Notes under the pieces: generated by a model
Told to the model about the DNA's origin: nothing
The model's database searches: none
What the model saw: only the letters and a program-made list of their open reading frames with translations
Shown: in pieces, positions 1 through 10,700 of the stretch
How positions within the stretch are numbered: the stretch's first letter is position 1
Layout of the letters: each line of letters begins with the position of its first letter
Source: Fragilaria radians
Taxonomy: Eukaryota > Bacillariophyta > Fragilariophyceae > Fragilariales > Fragilariaceae
Assembly (NCBI GenBank): GCA_900642245.1
Contig: CAAAJI010000293.1
Span: forward strand, 21,533-43,272
Direction: 5' to 3'
Length of the DNA stretch: 21,740 bases
Program-made: the position numbers and the translations under genes

Positions 1-61
1 CATTTTGGTGACCACATTCCTAATCTAGTCTCAAATTGCTAAACGGAGAATGAGCAATAAA

Positions 62-3000
62 TCAATCAAGGAAGTGCACGTTTACAATCTTGAAGACACT
101 CACCAAACGGCGCATCATCACTTCCCGCTTCACATTTTTCCTATTGTGGATTTTCAACCTTTCGTTGCAGAAAAGGCAAAGGAAAGGTGCAAGAAATGCA
201 CCCAAGAAAAAGTACCATGGTAAGACTCCAAGGCACCCCTTTTCAAGTGTCAAGGAAAGGTATACTGTAATGAAAACCAAATCTAGGGTCAACGCTACGA
301 TCCATGCTTTGTTCGTTGTTATTGATGAACGTTCTATCACAGATTCTGTATCATGGAGAAAAGAGGCAGATGATATGAGAATGCAAAGGATAAATAGCAT
401 AAAGCCAATTACGCCCGCCGAGGTTTGCGCAGGACTGGCAGAAAGTTCACTTAGATCATGGCATCTCACAATTGAGTACCAGGAAGGTGCATTTTCACAT
501 CTTTGCATCACGAAGTCAGGCTCATACTTGAGCAAGAGTTCTCCATAGGCAATAAGCCATAGAATTTGTGAAAGAATTCCAGGTAAAATACTTTTCAGAA
601 GGATATTAGTGTAAAAGCGCACGTATTCGCTTTTTCCAAAAATCTTTGATTCGTCGTTTTTTGGTGGAACTTCTTTCATAGATTCTGGGTTAGTACCTCC
701 CAAGGACATTGCCAATCCCGTTAGAGGAGTAATAAAAAAAATGTATAATGCAGATCCAAGATGAGGAATAAAGGGAATATTGGTTGCAACACTGCAGGAA
801 CAGAACAAAATGTAAAAGGAATATGATACAAAAGCTGTTGTGACAAATGAAATCGCGGATTTGCAGCTTTTTAGCGAGGTTCGACTCGTTTCGATAATCT
901 TCGGCAAGTACGATGCAGAGGAAGGACCCCTTAGACGAAACACACATGAACTGGTTGCAATTGCAGTGACCAAATCCACCTCTTGTTGAGACACGAAATT
1001 TTCTCTCCCAGTCCCGTTGCTAACATCTGCTGAAAAGTTTTCAATTGTGACATCGACACCGATTGCCAAGTCAGAAGTATCAAAGATTGTAGCATTACGT
1101 GATAAATGTGAGAGACCCATGGAAATAACTGTATCATGATAATCTTGAAATATTTCAATCATCTGTGTTGTATTTTCCTTTGTGACATCGGTGTACAGAT
1201 GCACCAATAGAGGAACGTTGTCAACTTCCTGTATATGTTTTCTCACCGCTTCAACGCCATGAGGAAGCTTTGCATTAACACTCCAATCCGCATAATTTGA
1301 AACCATTCTATATTGATCACTTTCTCCAGCTTCCAACGGTCGCAAAGATATGGAGCAATTAAAGGCTACATCGATTCCCATTTGACTAGCGACTTCTTTT
1401 GTCCGCCTCATATTTCTGGGACTAAAATAAACAAATCGTATGCCTGCTTCTTCAAATAAGGATAAAGTCTTTTCTATTTCTTTTCTGGGAGTAATAGAAG
1501 AACCGAGAACGCCTAGAAAGATTTGATTTTCAATGGTCGACCATTCATCAGCGACACCTTCCTTGATTACATCTTTCGACGGGTTATCTAAGAGGTATTT
1601 TGCATTATGTTCGTTGTCACGAAGGAATGATGATGCTAAGGTATGTGGTAATGGAGTATAACTAAACGCTGCCACATCGAGGTCAGCTAGATTCCAATCA
1701 TTACTGATGTCGAGAATGCTTTGTTTATCACTGGAAGAGAGTGGCAATATGGTCAGAATTTCTCCTTGCCACGACTCTTTGCAGAATGCAGTCACAATCC
1801 TGGGATCTCCAATTGTGAGTAGTTGATATGCCTTGGATCTTGAATCTTGGACGATAACTGAGATAGAATCTGTACGCAACTTTCCCCAGTTTCTTGAATC
1901 TTCTAAACCGAGAGCATGATAATCAGTCGTTATACGTTCTCGAAACATTTTTGTATTGATAACCAGATATCGTGCCATTTCCTGGAAAGGTGTCAAATCT
2001 CCTTTTTCGCCAAAAGTATTGGGATTAGTTTTCAATCCAATGCAATTGGCAAGCAGTTTGAACTGCTTTCTTCGTCGCTCACTTGTGATGTGTCGAACAA
2101 GTTTTTCTTCCATTGTGATTACATCATTTTCCTTACTAGAGTCATTTTCGCTATTCTCTTTCATAGCAAGAAGACAAGCAAGCCCGATGCATTTGAGGGA
2201 AGGAAGATGGTGCCACCATAATGGATCCTCGAATTGAACTTCATCCTTCTCTTCACTGGAGTTCTTATCATGAGAAGCCATGCTACTATCGACACTTGCA
2301 ATTGACCTTTGACGCCTTACACGTTTTCGGAATTTATTTAATTTACGTATGGGTGCAGAGATTGTATTTCCTCCTGGTGTCTTTTCCGCATCAGAATCTT
2401 CAGATTCCGACGATGAAACATCATTTCGAGCTAGGTTGCGGCGACGAGACAAATTGAGCTTGTCACTATTGCTATCAATATCGCTTTCGTCGCCTATCTC
2501 ATCATAGGTAGGGCATAAATCTAGAAGTTTCAGTCCGCTAGCAGATGGAATAAGGAGTTGTTGTGGAATGCTGTTTGTCTCGCATGCCAGCTCGTCGTCA
2601 ATGAGACAAAATGCAGTGGCAACGCCTAATTTCTCAAGGAGACACATTGATGCCGGAGGTATAGGAATTAGCCCAGTCCCGAAATGAGAATGAACATATT
2701 TCAACAGAGTTATCCACCGTTGCAATGAAAGTCTTGACGTTATGGTTGCAAAGATATATCTCAGCCAAAGAGATTTGCTATTTAAGTGTTCTGATTTATA
2801 ATGGGAATAAGGGTGAACACTCACGAGTATTCTAGCTGTCCCTAACACTTCCAATAAAATGAGAAAAATTGGTGTAACAATGGGAAGTGTACCAATCGCT
2901 GCCAGTAAAGGAACATGAACGATTAAGGAAAAGTCTGACGGTGTAATAGTTTGACGTATCGAAATGATAGCAGCAGTTAGCACAAACATTAGGGCAGAAA

Positions 3001-3895
3001 ATATATACAGCATTTTACGCATATCCTGCAATTGGCGATGAACCTGAGGTGATCGATGTCGTGGACATGGCCGTCGAAGGAACGCCTCTATGGGTGCCGT
3101 TAGAACCACATAAATTTGCATGGAGTTACATAAGGATAGAAGGTTTGGAGATAAAGGAGGAACAGTGACCCTACCATTTGGTATTGATACATGATCATCA
3201 TTTTCAGAGTGTACAACTATTCGCTCTCCTTGTCGAAGTAATAATCCATTCTGAAGGCTTTGACAATGAGCAGGTGCAATATCTCCAATTTGAAGAGCCA
3301 CGTAGTCACCTCTAACAAGAAGAAGGGCTGAAAGGTTGTACCATGCTCCAGCACCATCTGAGGACTTCCGATACACTGGGTAAATATCTGTCAAAGATGT
3401 ACCAGAGAGATGGGAGCTGCTAGTAGTCGATTTAACATCCTGGTTTCCGCTACATGTTCGTTTCGATGATTCGTGCTTCTCTTCCGAAGCTATGTACTTT
3501 AAAATAGCCTTCCTTTGTGACTCATTCACGTCTTCATTAAAGAATTGACGTCGCCTCCAAGTTAGGTATGCTGAAACGATACTTCCCACCATCATAATGG
3601 TAGCAGATGCGACCTGACATCTATAGATCAATATCTTTCTATCTCCATTAGAATTCGTTCTGACCTCTCCTATGTACGAAATATAAGAAAAGGTCAAGGT
3701 GGCGAACACAATGAGGAACGATCCACAGTAGAAATCCATGGAATATTCAAACCACTTTTCTTTGCAATTTAATTCCCTCTCCTTCTTTCGGCAATCATTG
3801 ATATGGGGTCTGCTCAAAAAATCTTCTACAATGCTTCGAAGCTTTCGTCGCGCATCCTTCCACGATAAGCAATCAATTTCACAATCTGCTCTCAT
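62..3895 (-). CDS. TMEM94-like orphan P-type ATPase (ER multipass membrane protein)
   Basis: The 1277-residue frame opens at an ATG and has no intron. It resembles animal TMEM94, a divergent P-type ATPase relative of the ER that has been proposed to take up magnesium. I place hydrophobic spans at about residues 57-76, 93-113, 294-313 and 321-350, then six near the C-terminus (1013-1036, 1047-1064, 1101-1121, 1162-1180, 1197-1217, 1226-1243). The fourth span carries a proline-containing LPIVTPIF stretch like P-type TM4. The strongest family match is about 818-950: RFVYFSPRNMRRTKEVASQM, then FNCSISL, LPHGVEAVRKHIQEVDNVPL and SDLAIGVD. The usual phosphorylation DKTGT is not present; FCLIDDELACETN (about 429-441) sits where it is expected. 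The hinge GDGxND is replaced by GLSHLSRNATIFDTSDLAIG. A Ser/Asp-rich low-complexity insert occupies about 465-555. Family assignment is firm; ion specificity and catalytic competence are inference. It is divergent from the SET/MYND gene. Confidence 0.85.
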   Translation of the reverse strand: MRADCEIDCLSWKDARRKLRSIVEDFLSRPHINDCRKKERELNCKEKWFEYSMDFYCGSFLIVFATLTFSYISYIGEVRTNSNGDRKILIYRCQVASATIMMVGSIVSAYLTWRRRQFFNEDVNESQRKAILKYIASEEKHESSKRTCSGNQDVKSTTSSSHLSGTSLTDIYPVYRKSSDGAGAWYNLSALLLVRGDYVALQIGDIAPAHCQSLQNGLLLRQGERIVVHSENDDHVSIPNGRVTVPPLSPNLLSLCNSMQIYVVLTAPIEAFLRRPCPRHRSPQVHRQLQDMRKMLYIFSALMFVLTAAIISIRQTITPSDFSLIVHVPLLAAIGTLPIVTPIFLILLEVLGTARILVSVHPYSHYKSEHLNSKSLWLRYIFATITSRLSLQRWITLLKYVHSHFGTGLIPIPPASMCLLEKLGVATAFCLIDDELACETNSIPQQLLIPSASGLKLLDLCPTYDEIGDESDIDSNSDKLNLSRRRNLARNDVSSSESEDSDAEKTPGGNTISAPIRKLNKFRKRVRRQRSIASVDSSMASHDKNSSEEKDEVQFEDPLWWHHLPSLKCIGLACLLAMKENSENDSSKENDVITMEEKLVRHITSERRRKQFKLLANCIGLKTNPNTFGEKGDLTPFQEMARYLVINTKMFRERITTDYHALGLEDSRNWGKLRTDSISVIVQDSRSKAYQLLTIGDPRIVTAFCKESWQGEILTILPLSSSDKQSILDISNDWNLADLDVAAFSYTPLPHTLASSFLRDNEHNAKYLLDNPSKDVIKEGVADEWSTIENQIFLGVLGSSITPRKEIEKTLSLFEEAGIRFVYFSPRNMRRTKEVASQMGIDVAFNCSISLRPLEAGESDQYRMVSNYADWSVNAKLPHGVEAVRKHIQEVDNVPLLVHLYTDVTKENTTQMIEIFQDYHDTVISMGLSHLSRNATIFDTSDLAIGVDVTIENFSADVSNGTGRENFVSQQEVDLVTAIATSSCVFRLRGPSSASYLPKIIETSRTSLKSCKSAISFVTTAFVSYSFYILFCSCSVATNIPFIPHLGSALYIFFITPLTGLAMSLGGTNPESMKEVPPKNDESKIFGKSEYVRFYTNILLKSILPGILSQILWLIAYGELLLKYEPDFVMQRCENAPSWYSIVRCHDLSELSASPAQTSAGVIGFMLFILCILISSASFLHDTESVIERSSITTNKAWIVALTLDLVFITVYLSLTLEKGCLGVLPWYFFLGAFLAPFLCLFCNERLKIHNRKNVKREVMMRRLVSVFKIVNVHFLD

Positions 3896-5220
3896 TTGTA
3901 AAGGAAAATAAGTTAATGAAGAATTTCAATAGAGAGATTGATGCCCTAACAGGAATTTCGGCATGAATTCGACTTTTGAATTCCATGAGATGGAGTTCCG
4001 AATGCCAAGTACGGAGAAGCACAGACCAAAATGAAGATGCTTTGTTCAGAAACAATCGTATATTCAAAGTTTGTTGGATTGCTCATTCATTTTTATTGAT
4101 TGATATGTGCACACGTAGATTATGGAATAATTTACGTCTTCAAACGTTTCATCAGTCAAAGCTTCTTGATAAAATGAGGAAATAGACTAATCAATACAAG
4201 AAAGAAGACTCATTGAAATTACTAAATGTGTCAAGGTAAATTGCAAACATAAATTTCCATGTTGCTTTTTATAGTTCAATAAGAAGTGAGATCATTTGAA
4301 GGATATACTATCATGACTTCAAAAACAACATGTCACGGGATAACTTAATGGCGATTTGAAGTTATATAAAGACAAGGCTTCCGTAGACCAACCATTATTT
4401 TACAACGAACAATCTGTTTTGGCATTCTTGATGCCGGTAGAGTCCTTGACAAAATATGGTATGCACAAAAATTTGGATCTAAGCAGAATCTTATATTCCC
4501 AATAATCCCTATTAGTATGGAATCCAGGTTGAGGTACAATCATTCCAGGGCACTAGATCCATGTAAAGCTTGAATTTCTTTCCAGATATCACCTGGGATA
4601 CTAACCTTTAGTGAAACGCATGTAGGAGAGGAAGTCCCGATAATCATTGTTGTGCTAATCTATGATTACAATGTAAACTTTAGGGGTTTCAATAAATCAC
4701 ATGTTCTATCGCGTGTTCACTCGCCTGGGTTTCGATGTTAATTCAACCATTAATTTGACCCTATTCTTACATCCTTTTCTTGCTAGAATTTAGATATCGC
4801 TCTTTTGGAGTAAGGTCAAAACTGCAACGCCTTCCTTTACTGTTATTTCATTTCATCAGCCATCGTTGTCAAGATTTTTGCATTTGTATACATGCATTTT
4901 GGTAAGCAAATATGCCAAGGTTTCTCGATTTCAACTTGAATGAAGGCATTGTCAATATGTTCTAGAATGTAGATGTGTTAAATGCCAATGTGTCTGGTTT
5001 TTTCTCCTCCAATTTTTTAAAATTACAACCTTTTTCCAGTCTATCAGTCTATCAGTCTATCAAAAGCTACAGATAGTATTTCTAGGCTCTCACACTTATG
5101 CATTAAGGATAGTACTAACCTAGAATGTGAGACTCCACACGATAGGCCTCGTTTTGAGTTTTGAGGACATGGAAAACAAATTGAGTTGTCGTGAAGTTGG
5201 TGTTGTTCCCTTATAAGGTC
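3896..5220. promoter_or_regulatory. Divergent intergenic region between the TMEM94-like and SET/MYND genes
   Basis: About 1.3 kb lies between two start codons on opposite strands, so both promoters should be here. It is AT-rich. I see no clear TATA or Inr element worth naming and no RNA gene. Short open stretches exist on both strands (for example about 53 codons on + ending near 4500), but each is bounded by stops and resembles no family I know. The only obvious structure is the octamer repeat near 5037. Confidence 0.5.
5037..5061. repeat. Three perfect tandem copies of the octamer CAGTCTAT
   Basis: CAGTCTAT occurs three times head to tail followed by a further C. It lies about 160 bp upstream of the SET/MYND start codon. 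It could be a microsatellite or a clustered regulatory site; the sequence alone does not decide. Confidence 0.9.
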
Positions 5221-6654
5221 ATGGACCGAAAAGACGCTTCGCATGGTACGGTTGATTACGTATCGAATTTTTTATCATTACGAAGTGGATTGGTTGTAGC
5301 ATCCAAAGATGAGAAGGGAGATGCAGGTATTTTTGTACGAGCAAACAAAGATATTTGTCGAGGAACAAACGTGATGTCATGCAGCGCTGCAAGTATTGCA
5401 TTAGATCCTCCTTACCGCCATTCTTGCTGTGGCATGTGTGCAAGGCATTGTCCACAGGCTTCTATGTGTACTAAATGTCGCATGGTAATGCTCTGCTTCC
5501 AGTGTCGTTCGTCGAAGGATGAAAATCGACATTATCGAGAATGCGATGCACTCCTTGCGATATTCAATTTGTTTGCAACCATAGAAGAAGAGAATAAAAG
5601 ATGCATCACTGCCATTGATTCCTGTCATCTTTTGACAATACGACTACTTTGTCAAAAAGACCACTTAGATTGGAAAATTATAACTTGTCTTCACTCGGTT
5701 TCATTGTCTGATGATGTCGACAGCGATATTGCTTTCCTTTGCTTAGGTCTCCTAGCTGGTAATGTGCCGAGATTATCTTGGATTAACAATGAAATTTACA
5801 AATGGACTTTGTCTCGAGTTATCGGATGCAGTCATGCGATTACAGACTTATCACTGCCAATGGGGAATCAGGCAATCGGACAAGCATTATTCACTTGTCA
5901 TAGCTATTATAATCATTCTTGTACACCTAATGCATTTCTTTCTTGCGTTTTAATGATTGACAAGCCAAGATGTCAAGAAGGAGGAAGTGCGGGCGTAGTA
6001 GCAAGGTTGCACATGTTGTACGATGTGACTTCTGGGGAAGAAATAACCATCAGTTACATTCCATCCTCAGGCCTAGGATTTCAAGAACGTCAACAACGTC
6101 TTCGGAAAAGCTATGAATTCACTTGTATTTGTCAAGCCTGCATTGAGAAGCAAATATTACTTCCTCCTGATACTGATGTGGATTCCATTCGACAAATTCA
6201 ATTTACCTGTAACGAAAAATTACTTCTGCTTTCCCAGCTCCCACCAAATGTCGATGAAATTGAGCACATTGTTTCCCTTATAGAAATGACATCACGTGGT
6301 ATCAATAACCAGAAAATTCCAAAATTCCATGAAGTGTCGATTGAGGCCGATCGTCTATTAGCTATTGCAAATACCCTTTTGGGAAAAAAGGATGAAGCAA
6401 CACAAAATCATACCAATTTTTTTTCAAAGACAAGTTGTATTTTGCACTTGATTGATCCTGTTGCTATGGCCACTCAACGAATACAATATTCCAAGCTTCT
6501 TGAGGAAAAGGAACAGCAAATACAAATTAAACAAGCGATTGCAGACTTAGAATCTGCGATAGGCTGGGATCATCCTTGGATATTGAGGCTGAAAGATGCG
6601 TCATCAATTGTTTTGCTTAGTCCTGTGGCAAAAAAGCAAAAATTAGCATGCTAG
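5221..6654 (+). CDS. SET and MYND domain protein (SMYD-like lysine methyltransferase)
   Basis: The start is the ATG at 5221 (MDRKDASHG). An in-frame TGA lies at 5182, and the only earlier candidate is a GTG at 5191, which is not credible in a eukaryote. The product has 477 residues. The split SET domain begins at about 33-57 (GDAGIFVRANKDICRG). It is interrupted by a MYND zinc finger at about 69-108, with Cys pairs CCGMC, CTKC and CFQC and a closing HYREC. SET resumes with the cofactor/active-site motif NHSCTPNA (about 231-238), then EEITISY (273-279) and a post-SET CxCxxC (FTCICQAC, 301-307). This order is the SMYD arrangement, and the length fits that family (about 430-490). By family it would transfer methyl groups from S-adenosylmethionine to lysines of histones or other proteins, in nucleus or cytosol. 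The substrate cannot be predicted. It is convergent with Sec8. Confidence 0.9.
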   Translation: MDRKDASHGTVDYVSNFLSLRSGLVVASKDEKGDAGIFVRANKDICRGTNVMSCSAASIALDPPYRHSCCGMCARHCPQASMCTKCRMVMLCFQCRSSKDENRHYRECDALLAIFNLFATIEEENKRCITAIDSCHLLTIRLLCQKDHLDWKIITCLHSVSLSDDVDSDIAFLCLGLLAGNVPRLSWINNEIYKWTLSRVIGCSHAITDLSLPMGNQAIGQALFTCHSYYNHSCTPNAFLSCVLMIDKPRCQEGGSAGVVARLHMLYDVTSGEEITISYIPSSGLGFQERQQRLRKSYEFTCICQACIEKQILLPPDTDVDSIRQIQFTCNEKLLLLSQLPPNVDEIEHIVSLIEMTSRGINNQKIPKFHEVSIEADRLLAIANTLLGKKDEATQNHTNFFSKTSCILHLIDPVAMATQRIQYSKLLEEKEQQIQIKQAIADLESAIGWDHPWILRLKDASSIVLLSPVAKKQKLAC

Positions 6655-7668
6655 CAATCAAATACAATGTTTTTGTGACCTACTACAAATATCCTTTCGT
6701 AAAACTAACTTTCTGCTTCCCAACCATATGATGAAGGATTAACCAAATATCTAAAAAACCAGAAAAGGTGTATTTCCTGAAGGCACGCGCTTTATCCTAA
6801 AATGATACCAGCCTTAAAGTATTATCCAAAATCATGAGATGAAGTCTAAAAAGCCTGAGGTCCTTGTTGTTCTGATGTCTCCTACAATTTGTAGTAGTGT
6901 GTCTATCATGTGAAGGGAAAATGATCGCCTATCTAAATTTTTATTCCATTATCAAACTGTATAGAAGTCAACATTTAGAGTCAAGTTTGAATCACAAATT
7001 TGTCCACCGTACCTTGTTGTCACCATTCGAGTTACTTTATTGATACTCTTTGATGGATCAAATTTTCTCTTCAATTCAAACATACATTAAGTATCGTGGT
7101 ATTTGTCGCCGCTTGCCAAAAGAATATAGTATGAACTGCAACCTAATTGATTTTTGTATAACAAGCCGTGATAAACACACAAATATCCACTTGCAAATAA
7201 AGAAGAATTAAAAAGCTGCAAAGGAAGTTTTTGACAAAGCTCACATTGCCCGTTATGGTTCAAAACATAAAGAGAAAAACGAGATAAGATGAGAGCATGT
7301 GATTAAACGTTCCGATTTGTACTTATATCTTAATTTTTCTTGCAAGTTCTCTCACAATCAAGTGTGGCTTATCCCAACGGTTGATGTTTATGGCCAGCAC
7401 AAATAAGTGGATAGAAAATGATCCTAAAATAGGCAATGTTAGCGAACAAGAAAAAACAATGCACAACAAAGTTCCACGAATTAAAGTCAGAATTTTTTAG
7501 TGAGCTCATCAACTGATTCAGTCCTATCGATCCTTGTTACTAATTTTTCTTCATTCCACAACAGAAACAAACAAAATCTTAGTTGGACTCACATGTTTGA
7601 GCTTCGTCTAAGGCAAAAAACATGGATTCGCCCATTTCCTACATTTTCTTGAGAAGATGAAATTGTAT
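6655..7668. other. Convergent intergenic region, no gene seen
   Basis: About 1 kb of AT-rich sequence lies between the 3' ends of the SET/MYND gene and Sec8. Stops are frequent in all frames and no open stretch looks coding. Both 3' UTRs and polyadenylation sites must be here. AATAAA occurs at 7196-7201, but that is too far from either stop to assign with confidence. Confidence 0.6.
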
Positions 7669-7705
7669 TTACTGCATTCTCATCTTTTTCTTGAGAAGAT
7701 GAAAT
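7644..7705. repeat. 20-bp direct repeat straddling the Sec8 stop codon
   Basis: The 20-mer TTTTCTTGAGAAGATGAAAT occurs at 7644-7663 and again at 7686-7705, 42 bp apart. The second copy encodes FHLLKKK-like residues at the Sec8 C-terminus (on -). The first lies just past the stop. This suggests a short tandem duplication that captured the gene's end. Confidence 0.85.
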
Positions 7706-10700
7706 CGACCGATGTCCCCTTTTCTTCTTGGTCCGTTCATCGAAAACATTAATGTAAAATCAGCGTCTGAGAATTCTTGATGGTTGCCTCGGTAATAAGC
7801 CTCTAACTCCTCCATTTCCACTTCCATCATCGCCATGAAGCTTGCAGACCTTTCGAACGAAATCGCCGCTAATTCATCCTCCCAGAAAGAATTGTCGAAT
7901 TTTGTGGCACTTTTAAGGTCTCGATACAATACTGAACCACTTCTATCTAATGCTTCAACGCCATTCAATGTTATTGGAGTCTTTGAAACTATACCTTCTC
8001 CTCTTGCAATGACTCTCACTGTCTGCATCAAGAATAGCGGAATGTACTGTTCAAGAGACGAAAAAGCATAAGCAGTAACCGCATTCCCGCCAGCTTCCCT
8101 CAAATTATCGCTTGCTCCTGTAAGATACTCCCCGAGATCATTAACACAAGAGGGTATTCGAACTGCATCCTTTGCCACTATTGTGGAACTTCTGCAGATT
8201 TTGCGCAGCCTAATAGCGCTGTAGAATGATACATTGATCGTTAGTTTCAGAAATTTAAAAATGTACAATTTGAAAACACTTACGCTTGTAGCATCATGTC
8301 CACTCGACAGAACTTAGCAACTTTCAAACCATGCGCCTTGATTGTCTTGATAGCTTCTCGAAGGGCGCGAGTAGACGTTAATGCCTTTTCGAAAGTTCCA
8401 CTACTATGCATACGAGCTTTAAGTCGACTGTCCAACAACGTTGAAACCTTGAGCAGGCTGTGTGCCAAGCTACATGCATTTAGAAGCTCCTCATCGCTGC
8501 AACATACCAACGCTGGACTCTGAACATCTTTCGAAAACTCCAAAATACCCTTGAGATGGACAAGTTCTTGCGCGAAAACTTGCTCTTCTTTTTCCACCCC
8601 ACCAAGCATATCCAAGTTGTGCGCATTGCTTTTGTCTAGTCCTCCGTTTCTACCCTTAGTATCTGACGCCGAAGCCACTAGGGAGGTTCCTACAGTCTCC
8701 CTTAGTTCAGTTTCTCCAAGTTGCCCGGCTTCCAGCAGTTCACCATCAGCATAAGCATTCAAGAGCTGCGAAAAGGCTTTCCGGCGCTCGAGAGATGCAG
8801 AGAAAGATTTATCCTTACCGTCTTGAGATGGCTCCATTAATAGATGAAGTGCGGTCTTATCACTACAGAGCTGAGACACTCTAGGATTGACGCGTGATAT
8901 GAAAGTAAGAATTGTATGCTCCAATACGCCTATCAAATGAAGATACATTTTCTCGTCCTTTGGTAACCGATGCAGCGCCATGAACAAGGGACCTGTAGAA
9001 TTGTATAATGCCTGACACGCAATGCACATATCGACATCTTGGGGCTCATTTGAGTTGGACCGTCCATAGAGGTTGCGATCGATAACGGGCAAAAATGCAT
9101 CTTCATGTTCTAGGGCCTTTGTGGTTCCACTGATGGCTTCATGTTGTAAAACTGGAATCAACTGTTTCTTAATCATGTCATCCAAAAAGTGGATTGCTTT
9201 CTCCTCTTCATAACTATTGTAGATCAGAGATGAAGTATCTTCTCCTGTGGCGTCACTGAGTTCCTTTTGAAGTGCATCAGTCTCACTGGTCCAAACGGCC
9301 ACAGACCGACGAAATTCCAAGGCATGACGTGATTGTGGTGTGGTATTTGTTTTCGGCATTAAAACTGATGTAACAAATTTTGACGCGTTCTGCTGCATTT
9401 GGTTGGCTCGAGACTCAGGCTGCATGGACAAGCTTTCTTTCTTGTTTTGGGCTTCTGTAATCCCTAGAGAGAATAATCCATGACTATCATTCGGTTCATT
9501 TGAGCGTTTAGCCCTTCGCGATTGATTGACACGACGATCATGGTCGTCTTCTTCGTCATCGTCTCTAATGCAGGCCACTAAAAAGTCCTTAAGCTCCTTT
9601 TGCATCGTATCGTAAGCAGCCACCAATACTGAACGCATCGCTGCCGATTTATCCTTATACGAATATAGATGCTTCTCGTTGGCCTGAGGAGTTATGATAG
9701 TATCACAAATGTTAGACACTGGAGATAGGAGTCATGTTATAAATTACAATGAAGCCCTTACAATGCGGTACCGAAGGATCTGTGTCAGATGTGACAGGCG
9801 AATCATCACACATCCAAATGAGGATAAGAGACCAGTTAAATGACGACGAAAGTCCCGAAGATCTTGTCGCCGGCGTCGTGATGGATTTAGCTTGTCCAAC
9901 CTTGAAAAGGTCTTAGCTTGTTCCTTTTGAGCCAATTTCCGAATTTCCTGTCCGATAGATTCGTTTAAGGTACGTTCGACATCGTCCAAGCGTCCAAGTT
10001 TGGCCAAGCACTCCACCAAGATTCTCAGCGGTAGAACATGGTCGCTATAACGAGGAAGGCTATGGCCATGATGATCCAGTTCATCCCATACACTCATCTC
10101 ATACACGATTTCACCATTCATCATACTTTCCTCGAGGCATCTCTGCTCATCCGAGACTAGATCCAGTTCTGCTTCGAGCAACGGTCCAGGGATAACCATT
10201 TTCGAAGAGCTGGCGAATTCAGCTCCAGTTTTTTCGTGATCCACTGATTCTTGAGAAAACCAAGATGCCATACTATCATCATCATCGTCATCGTCCTTGT
10301 CTGTGTGAGCGAGTGTAAGTCGATGTTTCGTGATGAAAGGATTTTTCATACCGTGGTTACGTTGTGAGGATGAGATGTTTCCGGAGTTTGGAGCAGTTCC
10401 ATTCATCATATCGCTATTTATGCCATCTTCGGTTCCATCAAGGACACCATTTCCTGTTCGAAGGTATATCACGTCAAAAAGTGTATCCCAAATAATTTGA
10501 TCAGCGAGCTGCTTACGATCCGTTATTTGCTTGGTAATATTCTGCAAAGCGCTCACACTCGCAACGTTAGGAGAGAAAGCAATGTCAAGGGCCTTACTGA
10601 GTGTGACAACAGCTGCGCCAATACGACAGGGACCCGGTGGGTGCACAAACATGTCGAAAGTTCCTGGCGCAGCTCGAATGATGTCCATTTTCTCGAGAAG

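Noticed and set aside
90..548. 152-codon plus-strand frame at the left edge
   Set aside because: It lies antisense inside the TMEM94-like gene, whose long frame and family match explain the opening.
4345..4539. Short frames in the TMEM94/SET-MYND intergenic region
   Set aside because: About 50-65 codons on either strand with no start context or known motif. Chance openings are expected at this length.
5191..5220. Extended N-terminus for the SET/MYND protein from a GTG
   Set aside because: GTG is not a normal eukaryotic start, the ATG at 5221 follows soon, and an in-frame TGA at 5182 bounds it.
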